Assembly: GCA_001752465.1 (NCBI GenBank)
Contig: MDJB01000056.1
Coordinates: 1 to 64,000, forward strand
Source: Haemophilus quentini
GTDB taxonomy: Bacteria > Pseudomonadota > Gammaproteobacteria > Enterobacterales > Pasteurellaceae
DNA: 64,000 bases
Reading direction: 5' to 3'
The position numbers were made by a program, and so were the translations under genes. The notes beneath the pieces are model-generated. The model did not search any database. It was not told where the DNA came from and was given only the letters and a program-made list of their open reading frames with translations. Shown here piece by piece: positions 52,173-61,382 of the stretch. Positions within the stretch are counted from its first letter, which is position 1. Each line of letters begins with the position of its first letter.

Positions 52173-52247
52173 TTAAAATACCATTGTCGGGAGCATAAAA
52201 AATTTATCTTTTATACCAGTTGCTATGAATCATTATATCCACCGTAA

Positions 52248-53951
52248 TCAACATAAAGCGTGTGGAAGCGTGATTTTCACCTGTGTACCGCCTTGTTCGC
52301 GACGGATGATGTTAAATTCTGCGTTAAGTTGGCGACTACGTTCAGTCATAATATTTAACCCGTAATGACCTTCAGGCTCTTCAAGGTTTTGAATACCAAT
52401 ACCATTATCTTCAACTAAAATTTCGTATTCGCCTTCTGCATTAATTTTGGCGCTAATTTCAATTGCTGTGCCTTGAGAATGTTTGATCGCATTGGTGGTG
52501 GCTTCACGTACAATTTGTAGCACATGAACCAGTTGTTGTGGGTTCAAACTTTGTGATGGCAATTGGCAATTAACGTTCATTTGCATCGTTGTTTGTGAAC
52601 GTAATGAGTCAATCACTTGTTCTAGCGCAAGCTGTAAATTAGCTTCTTGTATAGTTAAACGGAAAGTGGCTAAAAGCTCGCGTAATTGTGCATATCCACT
52701 CGAAAGAGCCTGTTCGAAATCACGAATAATGACCAAACTTTGTTCTTTGGATGAATCACCTTCTTTCTTCAAGTTATGTTTAAGTAATGTAAGCTGGATC
52801 TGTAAAAATGATAGCACTTGAGCCAACGAGTCATGCAATTCTCGCGCGATAATTGACCGCTCTTCCATCAATAAGAGCTGTTCTTGTTGACGTAAACTTT
52901 TTTGGAAATAAAGGGCTCGTGCAAGCATTTGAGCAAGGTTTTGCATCATTCTCGGATCGGGGCAAGGCAATCCTGCTTGCCAAGAGAGCGCACCGAATTC
53001 TTCGTTATCGACTGAAAGTATCTCAGTTTGTAAAGAGCAGTCTAAATCTTGAGTACCAAAAGCAATATCCCAATGCTCTGCACCCATAACTTCAACTTTA
53101 ATATATTTCAAATTCTCGCTGACCAGAATGTGGTCAAGCACTTGGCTTAATACTTTATCGTTGATCGTGTTGGCATTAAGAATTTGAGAACTTTGATAAA
53201 GGGTCGTCAAAGAGTGGTTGGTTTGGCGTAACTTTTGTGTTTTTTCGTTTACTGTTTCTTCCAAACGTGAATAAAGCTGCCCAAGCTCCGTGGACATTTG
53301 TGTAAAAATACGCGCCAATGTACCGAGTTCATTTTGTTTTGTTGTATCAAGCGGAATGTGATTAAATTGACGCGTTTGCACTTGCATACTGGCTTTCGTC
53401 ATTAAGTGCAGTGGTTTTACGACTTCTCGCTGTGTGTACCAAATCACATAAGACACCATGACTAAAATTAACAACATCGCGAAAAAGAGCACCGATACGC
53501 CCAAAATCCATTTTTGTTCACTGAAACGTTGTAGCTCAAACACAAAATAATCAACATCTGCCACATAGTCAGTGAGTTGATTGCTATAATTTTTTACATC
53601 GTGTTGGCGCGCATATTTTTCCATGTTCGTCCAACGTTGCAAAATGTTTTGATAGGAATGTTTTAATACATTAGGTGTGAAAAATTGATTTTGGACTTCC
53701 AATAAAGCAGATGAATGAAGGCTTATATGATAACGACGTAAGTTCGTTTCCACACTTTCTGGTTGTTCTTGCATTTCATAGAGCAGGCGATAACTTTGCA
53801 TCCGCAAAGATCCTGAAATATTAATGGCTTCTGCGTCATATTTATTACTGCTCATAATTGCCAAACTTAGCGAGCTAATCACGCCAGCAACAATGAGAAT
53901 GATGAATAAATATTTAGCAATACGAGTGGAAACTGAACGTTTAGTATGCAC
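52248..53951 (-). CDS. narQ: nitrate/nitrite sensor histidine kinase NarQ
   Basis: A 567-residue inner-membrane sensor. TM1 is near 15-35. The periplasmic P-box region contains INISGSLRMQSYRLLYEMQ, TM2 lies near 150-172, then HAMP, a GAF-like central region, HisKA_3 with the phospho-acceptor in IARELHDSLAQVLSFLQIQ near 370 and a HATPase with VEDNGIGIQ near 525. The start is GTG, preceded by GGAG. Its usual partner is NarP, not encoded here; dms genes downstream in the window are plausible targets. Confidence 0.94.
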   Translation of the reverse strand: MHTKRSVSTRIAKYLFIILIVAGVISSLSLAIMSSNKYDAEAINISGSLRMQSYRLLYEMQEQPESVETNLRRYHISLHSSALLEVQNQFFTPNVLKHSYQNILQRWTNMEKYARQHDVKNYSNQLTDYVADVDYFVFELQRFSEQKWILGVSVLFFAMLLILVMVSYVIWYTQREVVKPLHLMTKASMQVQTRQFNHIPLDTTKQNELGTLARIFTQMSTELGQLYSRLEETVNEKTQKLRQTNHSLTTLYQSSQILNANTINDKVLSQVLDHILVSENLKYIKVEVMGAEHWDIAFGTQDLDCSLQTEILSVDNEEFGALSWQAGLPCPDPRMMQNLAQMLARALYFQKSLRQQEQLLLMEERSIIARELHDSLAQVLSFLQIQLTLLKHNLKKEGDSSKEQSLVIIRDFEQALSSGYAQLRELLATFRLTIQEANLQLALEQVIDSLRSQTTMQMNVNCQLPSQSLNPQQLVHVLQIVREATTNAIKHSQGTAIEISAKINAEGEYEILVEDNGIGIQNLEEPEGHYGLNIMTERSRQLNAEFNIIRREQGGTQVKITLPHALC

Positions 53952-53992
53952 AGGAAACTCCAGTGGAAATTTAGAAAAGTGCGGTGAATTTT

Positions 53993-54592
53993 TTATTTCT
54001 TTTTAAATTTAGCCCAAACTTTATCTTCTTGACCGCGCCATAAACGTTGAACATTATCGTGATGACGATAAATTAATAGACAACAGACCAAGGCAACGGG
54101 AAAAGTAAATTCCGGTTTAAACCACCACACATAAAAAGGCACAAGTAAAGCAGAAATAACCGCACTTAATGAAGAATAACCGCTGATAAGAAAAACGAAG
54201 ACCCAAGTGCCTAATGTAGAGCCTGCTACAGCCCAAGAAATTGGTGCGATTGCACCGAAAGCGGTTGCGACGCCTTTGCCGCCTTTGAATTGGAAGAAAA
54301 TGGGGAAAATGTGCCCCAAGCAAGAACCTAGTGCTACCATACCTAATTCAAATTGTGTGAGTCCTAAATAGTAACCAACCCATACTGGTGTCATGCCTTT
54401 TAAAATATCAATAATCAGTACTGCGAGAGCAGACCAACGGCCTCCGATACGAAGCACATTTGTCGCACCTGGATTGTTTGATCCATTTTGACGAGGATCT
54501 GGCAAGCCTGCAACGCGACAAATTAGAATAGCACTGGAAATAGAGCTTAAAAGATAGGCACAAAGCATATAAAAAAGGGCAAAAAGGCTCAT
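53993..54592 (-). CDS. plsY: glycerol-3-phosphate acyltransferase PlsY
   Basis: A 199-residue inner-membrane enzyme that acylates glycerol-3-phosphate from acyl-phosphate. It has about five transmembrane helices and the three conserved motifs: [11 protein letters not shown] near 18-28, the [15 protein letters not shown] loop near 37-51, and [20 protein letters not shown] near 95-114. I start it at 54592 behind CTGGAG rather than at the upstream ATG. Divergent from folB. Confidence 0.95.
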   Translation of the reverse strand: MSLFALFYMLCAYLLSSISSAILICRVAGLPDPRQNGSNNPGATNVLRIGGRWSALAVLIIDILKGMTPVWVGYYLGLTQFELGMVALGSCLGHIFPIFFQFKGGKGVATAFGAIAPISWAVAGSTLGTWVFVFLISGYSSLSAVISALLVPFYVWWFKPEFTFPVALVCCLLIYRHHDNVQRLWRGQEDKVWAKFKKK

Positions 54593-54674
54593 TTTGTACT
54601 CCAGCAAGAAAAATTATTCGTTATTCTACCCAAAGTTGATAGTATACGCCTACAATAATTTTAGAGGAAATCTT

Positions 54675-55031
54675 ATGGATCGTGTTTTTATTGAAGAATT
54701 GACTGTTTTTGCTCAAATTGGCGTATATGATTGGGAACAGAAAATTAAGCAAAAGCTTGTGTTTGATTTGGAAATGGCTTGGGATTGTAAACAAGCGGCG
54801 GAAACGGATGATGTTGGATATTGTTTGAATTATGCTGAAGTGAGCCAAGTGATAATTGATTATGTGGAAAGTAAACCTTTCTTGTTGATTGAGCGAGTGG
54901 CTTATGAAGTGGCGGATTTGCTTGAGTCGCGTTATAAACTTCAAGGATTAAAAATTAAATTGAGTAAACCGAAAGCCGTAGCGCAAGCTCGAAATGTTGG
55001 CGTATTGATTGTACGTGGATGTTTAAAATAA
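54675..55031 (+). CDS. folB: dihydroneopterin aldolase
   Basis: A 118-residue folate-synthesis enzyme that makes 6-hydroxymethyl-dihydropterin. Family blocks are MDRVFIEELTVFAQIGVYDWEQK at the start (read from ATG 54675, behind AGAGGAAA), CLNYAEV near 57, IERVAYEVADLL with the catalytic Glu-type pattern near 75, and KLSKPKAVAQARNVGV near 97-112 with the conserved Lys. Confidence 0.94.
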   Translation: MDRVFIEELTVFAQIGVYDWEQKIKQKLVFDLEMAWDCKQAAETDDVGYCLNYAEVSQVIIDYVESKPFLLIERVAYEVADLLESRYKLQGLKIKLSKPKAVAQARNVGVLIVRGCLK

Positions 55032-55118
55032 TGTGAAATTTTCGTAAAAATTTGTCGGCTTTTTAAACGAAATTGACTAAAATAGTCATGAGTTTTTACT
55101 GCAATAAAGGAGATTGCA

Positions 55119-55691
55119 ATGAATATGAAAACCTTATTAGCACTAGCGGTTAGTGCGGTATGTTCAGTTGGTGTTGCCCAAGCACATGAGCATAATCATG
55201 ATCACAATATGGCACCCAAAGGTGCTTCTATTGAAGTGAAAGTGCAACAACTTGATCCAGTAAACGGTAACAAAGATGTAGGTACAGTGACTATTACTGA
55301 ATCTAACTATGGCCTTGTGTTTACCCCTAATTTACAAGGATTAAGCGAAGGCTTACATGGTTTCCACATCCATGAAAACCCAAGCTGTGAGCCAAAAGAA
55401 AAAGAGGGTAAATTGACAGCAGGTTTAGGCGCTGGTGGTCACTGGGATCCTAAAAGTGCAAAACAACATGGTTATCCATGGCAAGATGATGCACACTTAG
55501 GTGATTTACCTGCATTAACTGTATTATATGATGGCACTGCAACTAATCCTGTTTTAGCACCACGTCTTAAACATTTAGATGATGTTCGCGGTCACTCTAT
55601 TATGATCCATGCTGGTGGTGATAACCACTCTGATCATCCAGCTCCACTTGGCGGTGGCGGCCCACGTATGGCATGTGGCGTGATTAAATAA
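55119..55691 (+). CDS. sodC: periplasmic Cu,Zn superoxide dismutase
   Basis: A 190-residue periplasmic enzyme with a signal peptide cleaved after Ala22 (VAQA-H) and a short His-rich N-terminus (HEHNHDH). All metal ligands of the bacterial family are present: copper His83, His85, His108 and His164; zinc His108, His117, His126 and Asp129. The structural disulfide Cys90 and Cys near 186 are also present. It should be active. A paired uptake-signal terminator follows. Confidence 0.96.
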   Translation: MNMKTLLALAVSAVCSVGVAQAHEHNHDHNMAPKGASIEVKVQQLDPVNGNKDVGTVTITESNYGLVFTPNLQGLSEGLHGFHIHENPSCEPKEKEGKLTAGLGAGGHWDPKSAKQHGYPWQDDAHLGDLPALTVLYDGTATNPVLAPRLKHLDDVRGHSIMIHAGGDNHSDHPAPLGGGGPRMACGVIK

Positions 55692-55708
55692 TTCGATTGT
55701 TCGAAACG

Positions 55709-55740
55709 AAAAGTGCGGTGAATTTTCACCGCACTTTTTT
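55709..55740. terminator. sodC terminator, paired uptake signals
   Basis: AAAAGTGCGGTG and CACCGCACTTTT form a 12-bp stem with a short AATTTT loop and a T-run. The convergent lipoprotein stop codon overlaps its 3' end. Confidence 0.9.
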
Positions 55741-56284
55741 ATGGTATTCTCCGACTGCCAAGGCTCTCACTGTTTCTTTCAATTTCTTTACTTTCTTGTT
55801 CATTTAAAATTTCATAAACGTGATATGAATTAATAATCTCATAATCTTTTCCTGCATGAGCTACAAACTTACTTGAACTTACATGTTCGTAACAAGTTTT
55901 AAAAAACCATGCCTCATCACAATATATACTTTTTGTATTTGGTAAGATTACTTCACTCTCAGCTGGTATAATAAATTCCCGATAACTTTTTTCTGCATAT
56001 TTTTTGTAAAGCTTAGGTTTATTTGGCATGCCAAGAGAAATAATCTCCTTATCTGCTACATATCCATCAAGTAGAAATACTTTAAAGCCATATTCTTTAT
56101 ATTTTCCATTCTCTACTACTTTGAAATTCGTATATGATTGTCGTTGCTCCCCTTTTTCTCGTTCGAGAATGACTCTAATTCTTACATGTTTTTGTGGGTT
56201 GTATTGAGTTATAGGTGGTCTAGTTACAATTTGAGTACAGCCAATGATAAGAAAGCTTAAAAATAAAATGAGATAATTTTTCAT
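55739..56284 (-). CDS. putative lipoprotein of unknown function
   Basis: A 181-residue protein beginning MKNYLILFLSFLIIGC-T, a lipoprotein signal with lipidated Cys16. I use ATG 56284; the frame is open further upstream but that part overlaps merP. The mature part has no motif I know. It lies 22 bases downstream of merP on the same strand and may be co-transcribed. Two cysteines near residues 133-143 could form a disulfide. The AT-rich codon use suggests a weakly constrained or acquired gene. Confidence 0.68.
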   Translation of the reverse strand: MKNYLILFLSFLIIGCTQIVTRPPITQYNPQKHVRIRVILEREKGEQRQSYTNFKVVENGKYKEYGFKVFLLDGYVADKEIISLGMPNKPKLYKKYAEKSYREFIIPAESEVILPNTKSIYCDEAWFFKTCYEHVSSSKFVAHAGKDYEIINSYHVYEILNEQESKEIERNSESLGSRRIP

Positions 56285-56306
56285 ACTTTTTAGATAAGTG
56301 TATAAT

Positions 56307-56585
56307 TTATTTAACCACTTCCGCCGTATATTCCAATTTATGAATTGCATTAATCAATTGCTCATCAGGAACTTTTGGATCTTCTACAACAGTCACAGTC
56401 CTATCTTTAATGGAGGCTTTAGTGGAAATCACGCCATCAATATTTCGTAGCTCTTTATTCACTAAATAAGCGCAAAGCTGGCAATTCATTTCTTTTACTT
56501 TTAGCACAATTTGTTTGGTTTCATTCGCATGGGCGAAAGAAATAGCAAACAGAGAAAGCAAAAGTACGGTACATAATTTCTTCAT
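56307..56585 (-). CDS. merP: periplasmic MerP-like heavy-metal-binding protein
   Basis: A 92-residue protein with a signal peptide (cleavage after AHA near residue 20) and one heavy-metal-associated ferredoxin-like domain. The metal site is MNCQLC at about 34-39, so the typical MerP GMTCxxC is altered to EMNCQLC but the two cysteines are kept. It lies nine bases after the broken merT, its usual inner-membrane partner. The bound metal (Hg or Cu) cannot be told. Confidence 0.85.
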   Translation of the reverse strand: MKKLCTVLLLSLFAISFAHANETKQIVLKVKEMNCQLCAYLVNKELRNIDGVISTKASIKDRTVTVVEDPKVPDEQLINAIHKLEYTAEVVK

Positions 56586-56593
56586 TTTTATTC

Positions 56594-56955
56594 CTAATTA
56601 GCTAATTCTAAAATCCAAGGCAAAATTGTCGGATAGGTTAAGAAAAAAATCATCATGATAAATACAATCCAATATAAAACGATGAGTTTTTTACGGGAAA
56701 TATATTTGCTACAAATGATTTTTTGGAAAACATCAACAGCCAAAATCCATAGGCGAAGGCGCATAATGAAACGATAAGCATAGGAATACGCAAATAATCA
56801 TATTCGCCTAAGCCGATCAACCAAGTGGACGACACACCAAATACTAAATAAATTAATGGTGCGATGCAGCACAAGGTTGATGCCACCGCAGCGCTAAGTG
56901 CGGTGGCTATGGCAACTCAAAAGGATTTATTAGAGTTTTTTAGAGACGTAGTCAT
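56594..56955 (-). pseudogene. merT: broken mercuric transport gene merT
   Basis: Translation from ATG 56955 reads MTTSLKNSNKSF, then TGA, then [20 protein letters not shown] in the same frame, so a Trp-like codon (TGG) has become stop at codon 13. The diagnostic [14 protein letters not shown] is the MerT first-helix metal site. Near 56719-56724 a run of six A (coding strand) shifts the frame. Seven would continue as [15 protein letters not shown] to the family-like end [17 protein letters not shown] at 56594. Two inactivating lesions are therefore present. The ATG overlaps the 3' end of the transglutaminase gene by 26 bases. Confidence 0.82.
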
Positions 56956-58036
56956 ATTTAAATTCTTTTGGATCAAAGGAATTTAACGGATCACCACCCA
57001 CTTCTGCATACGGGTAGCAGAAGTTATTGATTGGAGCCAGTTCTGGTTGTGGATATAAATCGAAATCACGGGCATGATTCAATCCGACCCAGTTTGCTTC
57101 CCAGTTACCAAACAAATATTTTGCTACGGCTTGTGTATCTTTATCTTCAATAGATTTTTTCTCTGCTAAACGCATTTTGGCAACGTCTGCGGAATCAACT
57201 GGTACCCATCCAAACCCTGCAAGGTAGAATTCAGCACGGCAGTGCTGACCGCCACTTACGTTTGCGATGCCTTGTTCATTTGCACTACCGAAAGCACCTT
57301 TGGAATATTTGCCCATTTTCTCTGCCGCACCTAAGCGAATATCAAAAATTTCACGGGCTGGGATGCCTGCCGCACGAGCAAGCGCCACAAATACAGAGTT
57401 AATATCGGTACATTTACCTTTTAATACGTCAGTGGTAAGAATTTTTTCTACATCGCCGTCACCACAACCTAAAACAGAATTATCACGTTCCATATTGTTG
57501 ACGATCCATTGGTGAATCAACTCAGCTTTTTTTAATGGATTGGTTTCTTTACCTACGATTTTGTCAGCAAATTCTTTCACAATGCCATCAGTTTTAATGT
57601 GTTGAGTAGCTTTTAAGTACTCTTGTACATCCACGGAATACTGAATATCTTTTGGCGGAGTATAATTCTCTAAAGCACCTTTCACCATCGGTTCACGGTC
57701 TTTTGTTTCAATGACCATAGTGACTTTTAAATCACGTTTTTGTGCATCTTTATCCCAAGTGGCAAATAAGGTTTTCGCACCGTATTTATTGTTTTCTGTT
57801 GCATAGGCGTTCATGTAATTACCTTCAAAGTGAATCGATTTCACTTGTTGGTATTCTCCATTAAATGGCAATGGAACCCATAAATTGGTTTGTCCTTGCG
57901 AGCCTTTTGGCGCGACCAAATCGTAGGTTTGAGTGAATTCATACAGATGAGAATCAGTATTGTAGTTTGGGGTGTTGGTATTGGCATAAGCCATTGAACA
58001 CGCGGAAAGCACCGCTGTGGCGATAAGTTTCCTCAT
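56930..58036 (-). CDS. secreted transglutaminase-like protein
   Basis: A 368-residue exported protein with a Sec signal peptide (cleavage after Ala-Tyr-Ala near residue 18). The transglutaminase/peptidase-like core has its Cys-His-Asp triad in LKGKCTDINSVFVALARAAGIPAR (about 207-230), GGQHCRAEFYLAGFGWVPVDSAD (His and Asp, about 263-285). The N-terminal beta-rich domain (WVPLPFNG) is typical of the secreted bacterial group. The substrate is unknown. Its 3' end overlaps the dead merT gene. Confidence 0.82.
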   Translation of the reverse strand: MRKLIATAVLSACSMAYANTNTPNYNTDSHLYEFTQTYDLVAPKGSQGQTNLWVPLPFNGEYQQVKSIHFEGNYMNAYATENNKYGAKTLFATWDKDAQKRDLKVTMVIETKDREPMVKGALENYTPPKDIQYSVDVQEYLKATQHIKTDGIVKEFADKIVGKETNPLKKAELIHQWIVNNMERDNSVLGCGDGDVEKILTTDVLKGKCTDINSVFVALARAAGIPAREIFDIRLGAAEKMGKYSKGAFGSANEQGIANVSGGQHCRAEFYLAGFGWVPVDSADVAKMRLAEKKSIEDKDTQAVAKYLFGNWEANWVGLNHARDFDLYPQPELAPINNFCYPYAEVGGDPLNSFDPKEFKYDYVSKKL

Positions 58037-58193
58037 GAAAAGATCCTTCTAGTTAGTTAACAGTTAAAACTTAACACATTAGATAAACTAATTGTGGATG
58101 AACCCATAGTAAAAGATTTTTAAAGATGAATTCAATTGATGATTTAGACAAAGTAATAACTAAATGATTAATAATAGTTATCATTATTTCACT

Positions 58194-58242
58194 TTGATTT
58201 TAATCATCTTTTTGCGATTTTTTTATTACCTATTTTTAATTA
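58194..58242 (+). promoter_or_regulatory. FNR-type class II promoter of dmsA
   Basis: TTGAT-TTTA-ATCAT at 58194-58207 matches the FNR consensus TTGAT-N4-ATCAA with one mismatch. TATTTT at 58231-58236 can serve as -10, which puts the site centre at about -41.5 from a start near 58242. A NarL/NarP-like heptamer TACCTAT overlaps the -10. The remaining bases of the 58037-58332 gap show no gene. Confidence 0.6.
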
Positions 58243-58332
58243 TGTGATCTAACGCAAACTTTCATTTTTTAAAAGATGATTGAATCAACGCTCTTTAGTT
58301 ATTACTCAATCTGACTGTGGGGGAATGATACT

Positions 58333-60753
58333 ATGGGTAATTTTGATCAAATGAGTCGCCGAAATTTTATTAAAGCATCATCAGCAGGTGCAGCGATTGC
58401 GGCGGCAGATATTACCTTGCCTTTTAATGCCATGGCGGCAGAAACGCCTGTTGCAGCGGAAAGCAGTGAAGAAAAAATTGTTTGGAGTGCTTGCACGGTA
58501 AACTGCGGTAGCCGTTGTCCATTACGTATGCATGTAAAAGACAATCGCATTACTTATGTAGAAACCGATAATACTGGCACCGAAACCTATAATCTGGATC
58601 ATCAAGTTCGTGCTTGCTTACGGGGACGTTCTATGCGTCGCCGTGTATATAATCCTAACCGTTTGAAATACCCAATGAAACGCGTAGGGAAACGCGGTGA
58701 AGGTAAATTCAAACGTATTAGTTGGGATGAAGCCTTAACTGAAATTGCCGATGCGCTCAAACGTAATATCGAAAAATACGGCAATGAATCTGTTTATTTG
58801 AACTACGGCACAGGTACGCTTGGTGGCACAATGGCGAAATCTTGGCCGCCTGCCTCCACCATGGTGGCGCGGTTTATGAACTGTATTGGTGGTTATTTAA
58901 ATCATTATGGTGATTACAGCACCGCTCAAATTGCTGTCGGTTTAGATTATACCTATGGGGGTGGTTGGGCATTGGGAAATGGAATGGCTGACATTGAAAA
59001 CACCAAATTAATAGTGTTATTCGGTAATAATCCTGCAGAAACTCGTATGAGTGGAGGTGGTTTAACTTATTGTATTGAACAAGCCAAAGCTCGTTCCAAT
59101 GCCAAAATGATTATTATTGATCCTCGTTATAATGATACGGGGGCAGGGCGTGAAGATGAATGGATTCCGATTCGTCCCGGCACAGATGCAGCTCTCGTTT
59201 CTGCGTTAGCTTATGTAATGATTAAAGAAGATCTCGTGGATCAACCTTTCTTAGATAAATATTGCGTAGGTTATGACGAAAAAATTTTACCAGCAGGTGC
59301 ACCCAAAAATGGCCATTACAAAGCCTATATCTTAGGTGAAGGCGATGATGGTATTGCTAAAACACCGGAATGGGCAGCAAAAATCACTGGTATTCCGGCT
59401 GATCGCATTATTAAACTTGCACGTGAAATCGGCGGTACAAAACCGGCATTTATTGCTCAAGGCTGGGGGCCACAACGCCGCAGTAATGGTGAATTAATTT
59501 CGCGCGCCATTGCTATGTTGCCAATTTTAACCGGTAACGTGGGTATTCATGGCGGGAATACCGGTGCGCGTGAAAGTGCTTATAGCATTCCTTTTGTACG
59601 TATGCCAACATTAAAAAACCCAGTAAAAGCTAGTATTCCAATGTTTTTGTGGACAGATGCAATTATTCGCGGCACGGAAATGACCGCACTTACAGATGGT
59701 ATTCGTGGCGTTGATAAGTTATCTGCACCAATTAAAGTGATTTGGAACTATGCAAGTAACTGTTTGATTAATCAGCACGCACAAATCAATCGTACTCACG
59801 ATATTCTACAAGATGATACCCAATGTGAAATGATCATTACCATCGATAATCATATGACATCTACTGCAAAATATAGTGATATTTTATTACCAGATTGTAC
59901 TGCATCAGAACAAATGGATTTCGCTTTAGATGCCTTTGTATCCAATATGGCATATGTCATTTTTGCAGATCAAGTGATCAAACCATCTTTTGAATGCAGA
60001 CCTATTTACGATATGTTGAGTGATTTAGCTGAGAAAATGGGCGTAAAGGAAAAATTTACTGAAGGACGAACACAAGAGGAATGGTTACGCCACATTTATG
60101 CACAATCTCGAGAAAAATTGCCTGAATTGCCAACTTTTGAAGAGTTTAGACAACAAGGTATTTTTAAAAAGGTTGATCCTAATGGTTTTAAAGTCGCATA
60201 TAAAGATTTCCGTGATAATCCAGAGGCGCATCCACTTAAAACGCCATCAGGTAAAATTGAAATTTACTCTTCTCGCTTAGCTGAAATAGCAAAAACTTGG
60301 AAATTAGCAAAAGATGAAGTAATTCATCCTTTACCAATTCACGCCCAAAGTTTTGAGCATTACGGCGATCCATTAATGGAAAAATATCCGTTACAACTTA
60401 GCGGTTTCCACTATAAAGCAAGAACGCACTCCACTTATGGAAACGTGGATGTGCTAAAAGCCACGAACCCACAAGAAGTGTGGATGAACCCAATTGATGC
60501 CGCGCCACGCAATATTAAAAATGGCGATATGATTCGTATCTTTAATGATCGCGGTGAAGTGCGCATTAATGTTAAAGTTACTCCACGTATTATTCCAGGT
60601 GTCGTCGCCTTGAGTGAAGGGGCATGGTATGCACCTGATAAAGATCGTATCGATCATTCAGGTTGTATTAATGTACTCACCACTCAACGCCCATCGCCAC
60701 TAGCGAAAGGCAATCCGCAACATTCTAATTTAGTTCAAGTGGAACGCTTGTAG
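58333..60753 (+). CDS. dmsA: anaerobic dimethyl sulfoxide reductase catalytic subunit
   Basis: An 806-residue molybdopterin oxidoreductase that reduces DMSO and related N- or S-oxides. It has a twin-arginine signal (SRRNFIK at 8-14), the Cys54-x3-Cys58-x3-Cys62...Cys95 iron-sulfur ligands, the Mo-ligand serine in NHYGDYSTAQI near 196-206, and pterin-binding blocks such as LFGNNPAETRMSGGG. The mature enzyme is exported folded. First gene of the dmsABC cluster. Confidence 0.97.
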   Translation: MGNFDQMSRRNFIKASSAGAAIAAADITLPFNAMAAETPVAAESSEEKIVWSACTVNCGSRCPLRMHVKDNRITYVETDNTGTETYNLDHQVRACLRGRSMRRRVYNPNRLKYPMKRVGKRGEGKFKRISWDEALTEIADALKRNIEKYGNESVYLNYGTGTLGGTMAKSWPPASTMVARFMNCIGGYLNHYGDYSTAQIAVGLDYTYGGGWALGNGMADIENTKLIVLFGNNPAETRMSGGGLTYCIEQAKARSNAKMIIIDPRYNDTGAGREDEWIPIRPGTDAALVSALAYVMIKEDLVDQPFLDKYCVGYDEKILPAGAPKNGHYKAYILGEGDDGIAKTPEWAAKITGIPADRIIKLAREIGGTKPAFIAQGWGPQRRSNGELISRAIAMLPILTGNVGIHGGNTGARESAYSIPFVRMPTLKNPVKASIPMFLWTDAIIRGTEMTALTDGIRGVDKLSAPIKVIWNYASNCLINQHAQINRTHDILQDDTQCEMIITIDNHMTSTAKYSDILLPDCTASEQMDFALDAFVSNMAYVIFADQVIKPSFECRPIYDMLSDLAEKMGVKEKFTEGRTQEEWLRHIYAQSREKLPELPTFEEFRQQGIFKKVDPNGFKVAYKDFRDNPEAHPLKTPSGKIEIYSSRLAEIAKTWKLAKDEVIHPLPIHAQSFEHYGDPLMEKYPLQLSGFHYKARTHSTYGNVDVLKATNPQEVWMNPIDAAPRNIKNGDMIRIFNDRGEVRINVKVTPRIIPGVVALSEGAWYAPDKDRIDHSGCINVLTTQRPSPLAKGNPQHSNLVQVERL

Positions 60754-60763
60754 GGAATAGATT

Positions 60764-61381
60764 ATGGAACAATATGGTTTTTATTTTAATTCTGAACGCT
60801 GTACAGGCTGCAAAACTTGCGAATTAGCCTGTAAAGATTACAAAGACTTAGGCACGGATGTAAATTTCCGCCGTATTTATGAATATACAGGCGGCAACTG
60901 GAACCAACAAGCAGACGGTTGCTGGCATCAAGATGTGTTCGCTTATTATATGTCGATTTCGTGCAACCACTGCGCAGCTCCGGCTTGTACCAAGGTTTGC
61001 CCAACAGGTGCAATGCACAAAAACGAAGATGGTTTCGTGATTGTAAATGAAGAAACCTGTATCGGTTGCCGTTATTGCCATATGGCATGCCCTTACGATG
61101 CACCGCAATTCGATGCGCAAAAAGGCCATATGACAAAATGTGATGGCTGTTATTCTAGAGTGAAATCCGGTCAAAAACCGATTTGTGTGGATGCTTGCCC
61201 ATTACGCGCATTAGATTTTGCGCCAATTGATGAACTTCGTGCAAAATATGGCGAACAAGCCTCTATCGCTCCATTGCCACCGGCAGATATCACGCATCCA
61301 AATTTAGTGGTGAAACCGAATAAAAATGCCCGCCCAAGTGGCGATACCACTGGGTTCTTAGGCAACCCAAGAGAGGTGTAA
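60764..61381 (+). CDS. dmsB: DMSO reductase iron-sulfur subunit
   Basis: A 205-residue electron-transfer subunit with four [4Fe-4S] clusters: CTGCKTCELAC near 13, CNHCAAPACTKVCP near 67, CIGCRYCHMACP near 98 and CDGC...CVDACP near 125-140. It passes electrons from DmsC to DmsA. Ten bases after dmsA, one base before dmsC. Confidence 0.97.
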   Translation: MEQYGFYFNSERCTGCKTCELACKDYKDLGTDVNFRRIYEYTGGNWNQQADGCWHQDVFAYYMSISCNHCAAPACTKVCPTGAMHKNEDGFVIVNEETCIGCRYCHMACPYDAPQFDAQKGHMTKCDGCYSRVKSGQKPICVDACPLRALDFAPIDELRAKYGEQASIAPLPPADITHPNLVVKPNKNARPSGDTTGFLGNPREV

Positions 61382-61382
61382 G

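Noticed and set aside
55561-55691. A loss of metal binding in sodC because of the Tyr in VLYDGTATN
   Set aside because: That position is variable among bacterial SodC proteins and is not a copper or zinc ligand; all ligands are present.
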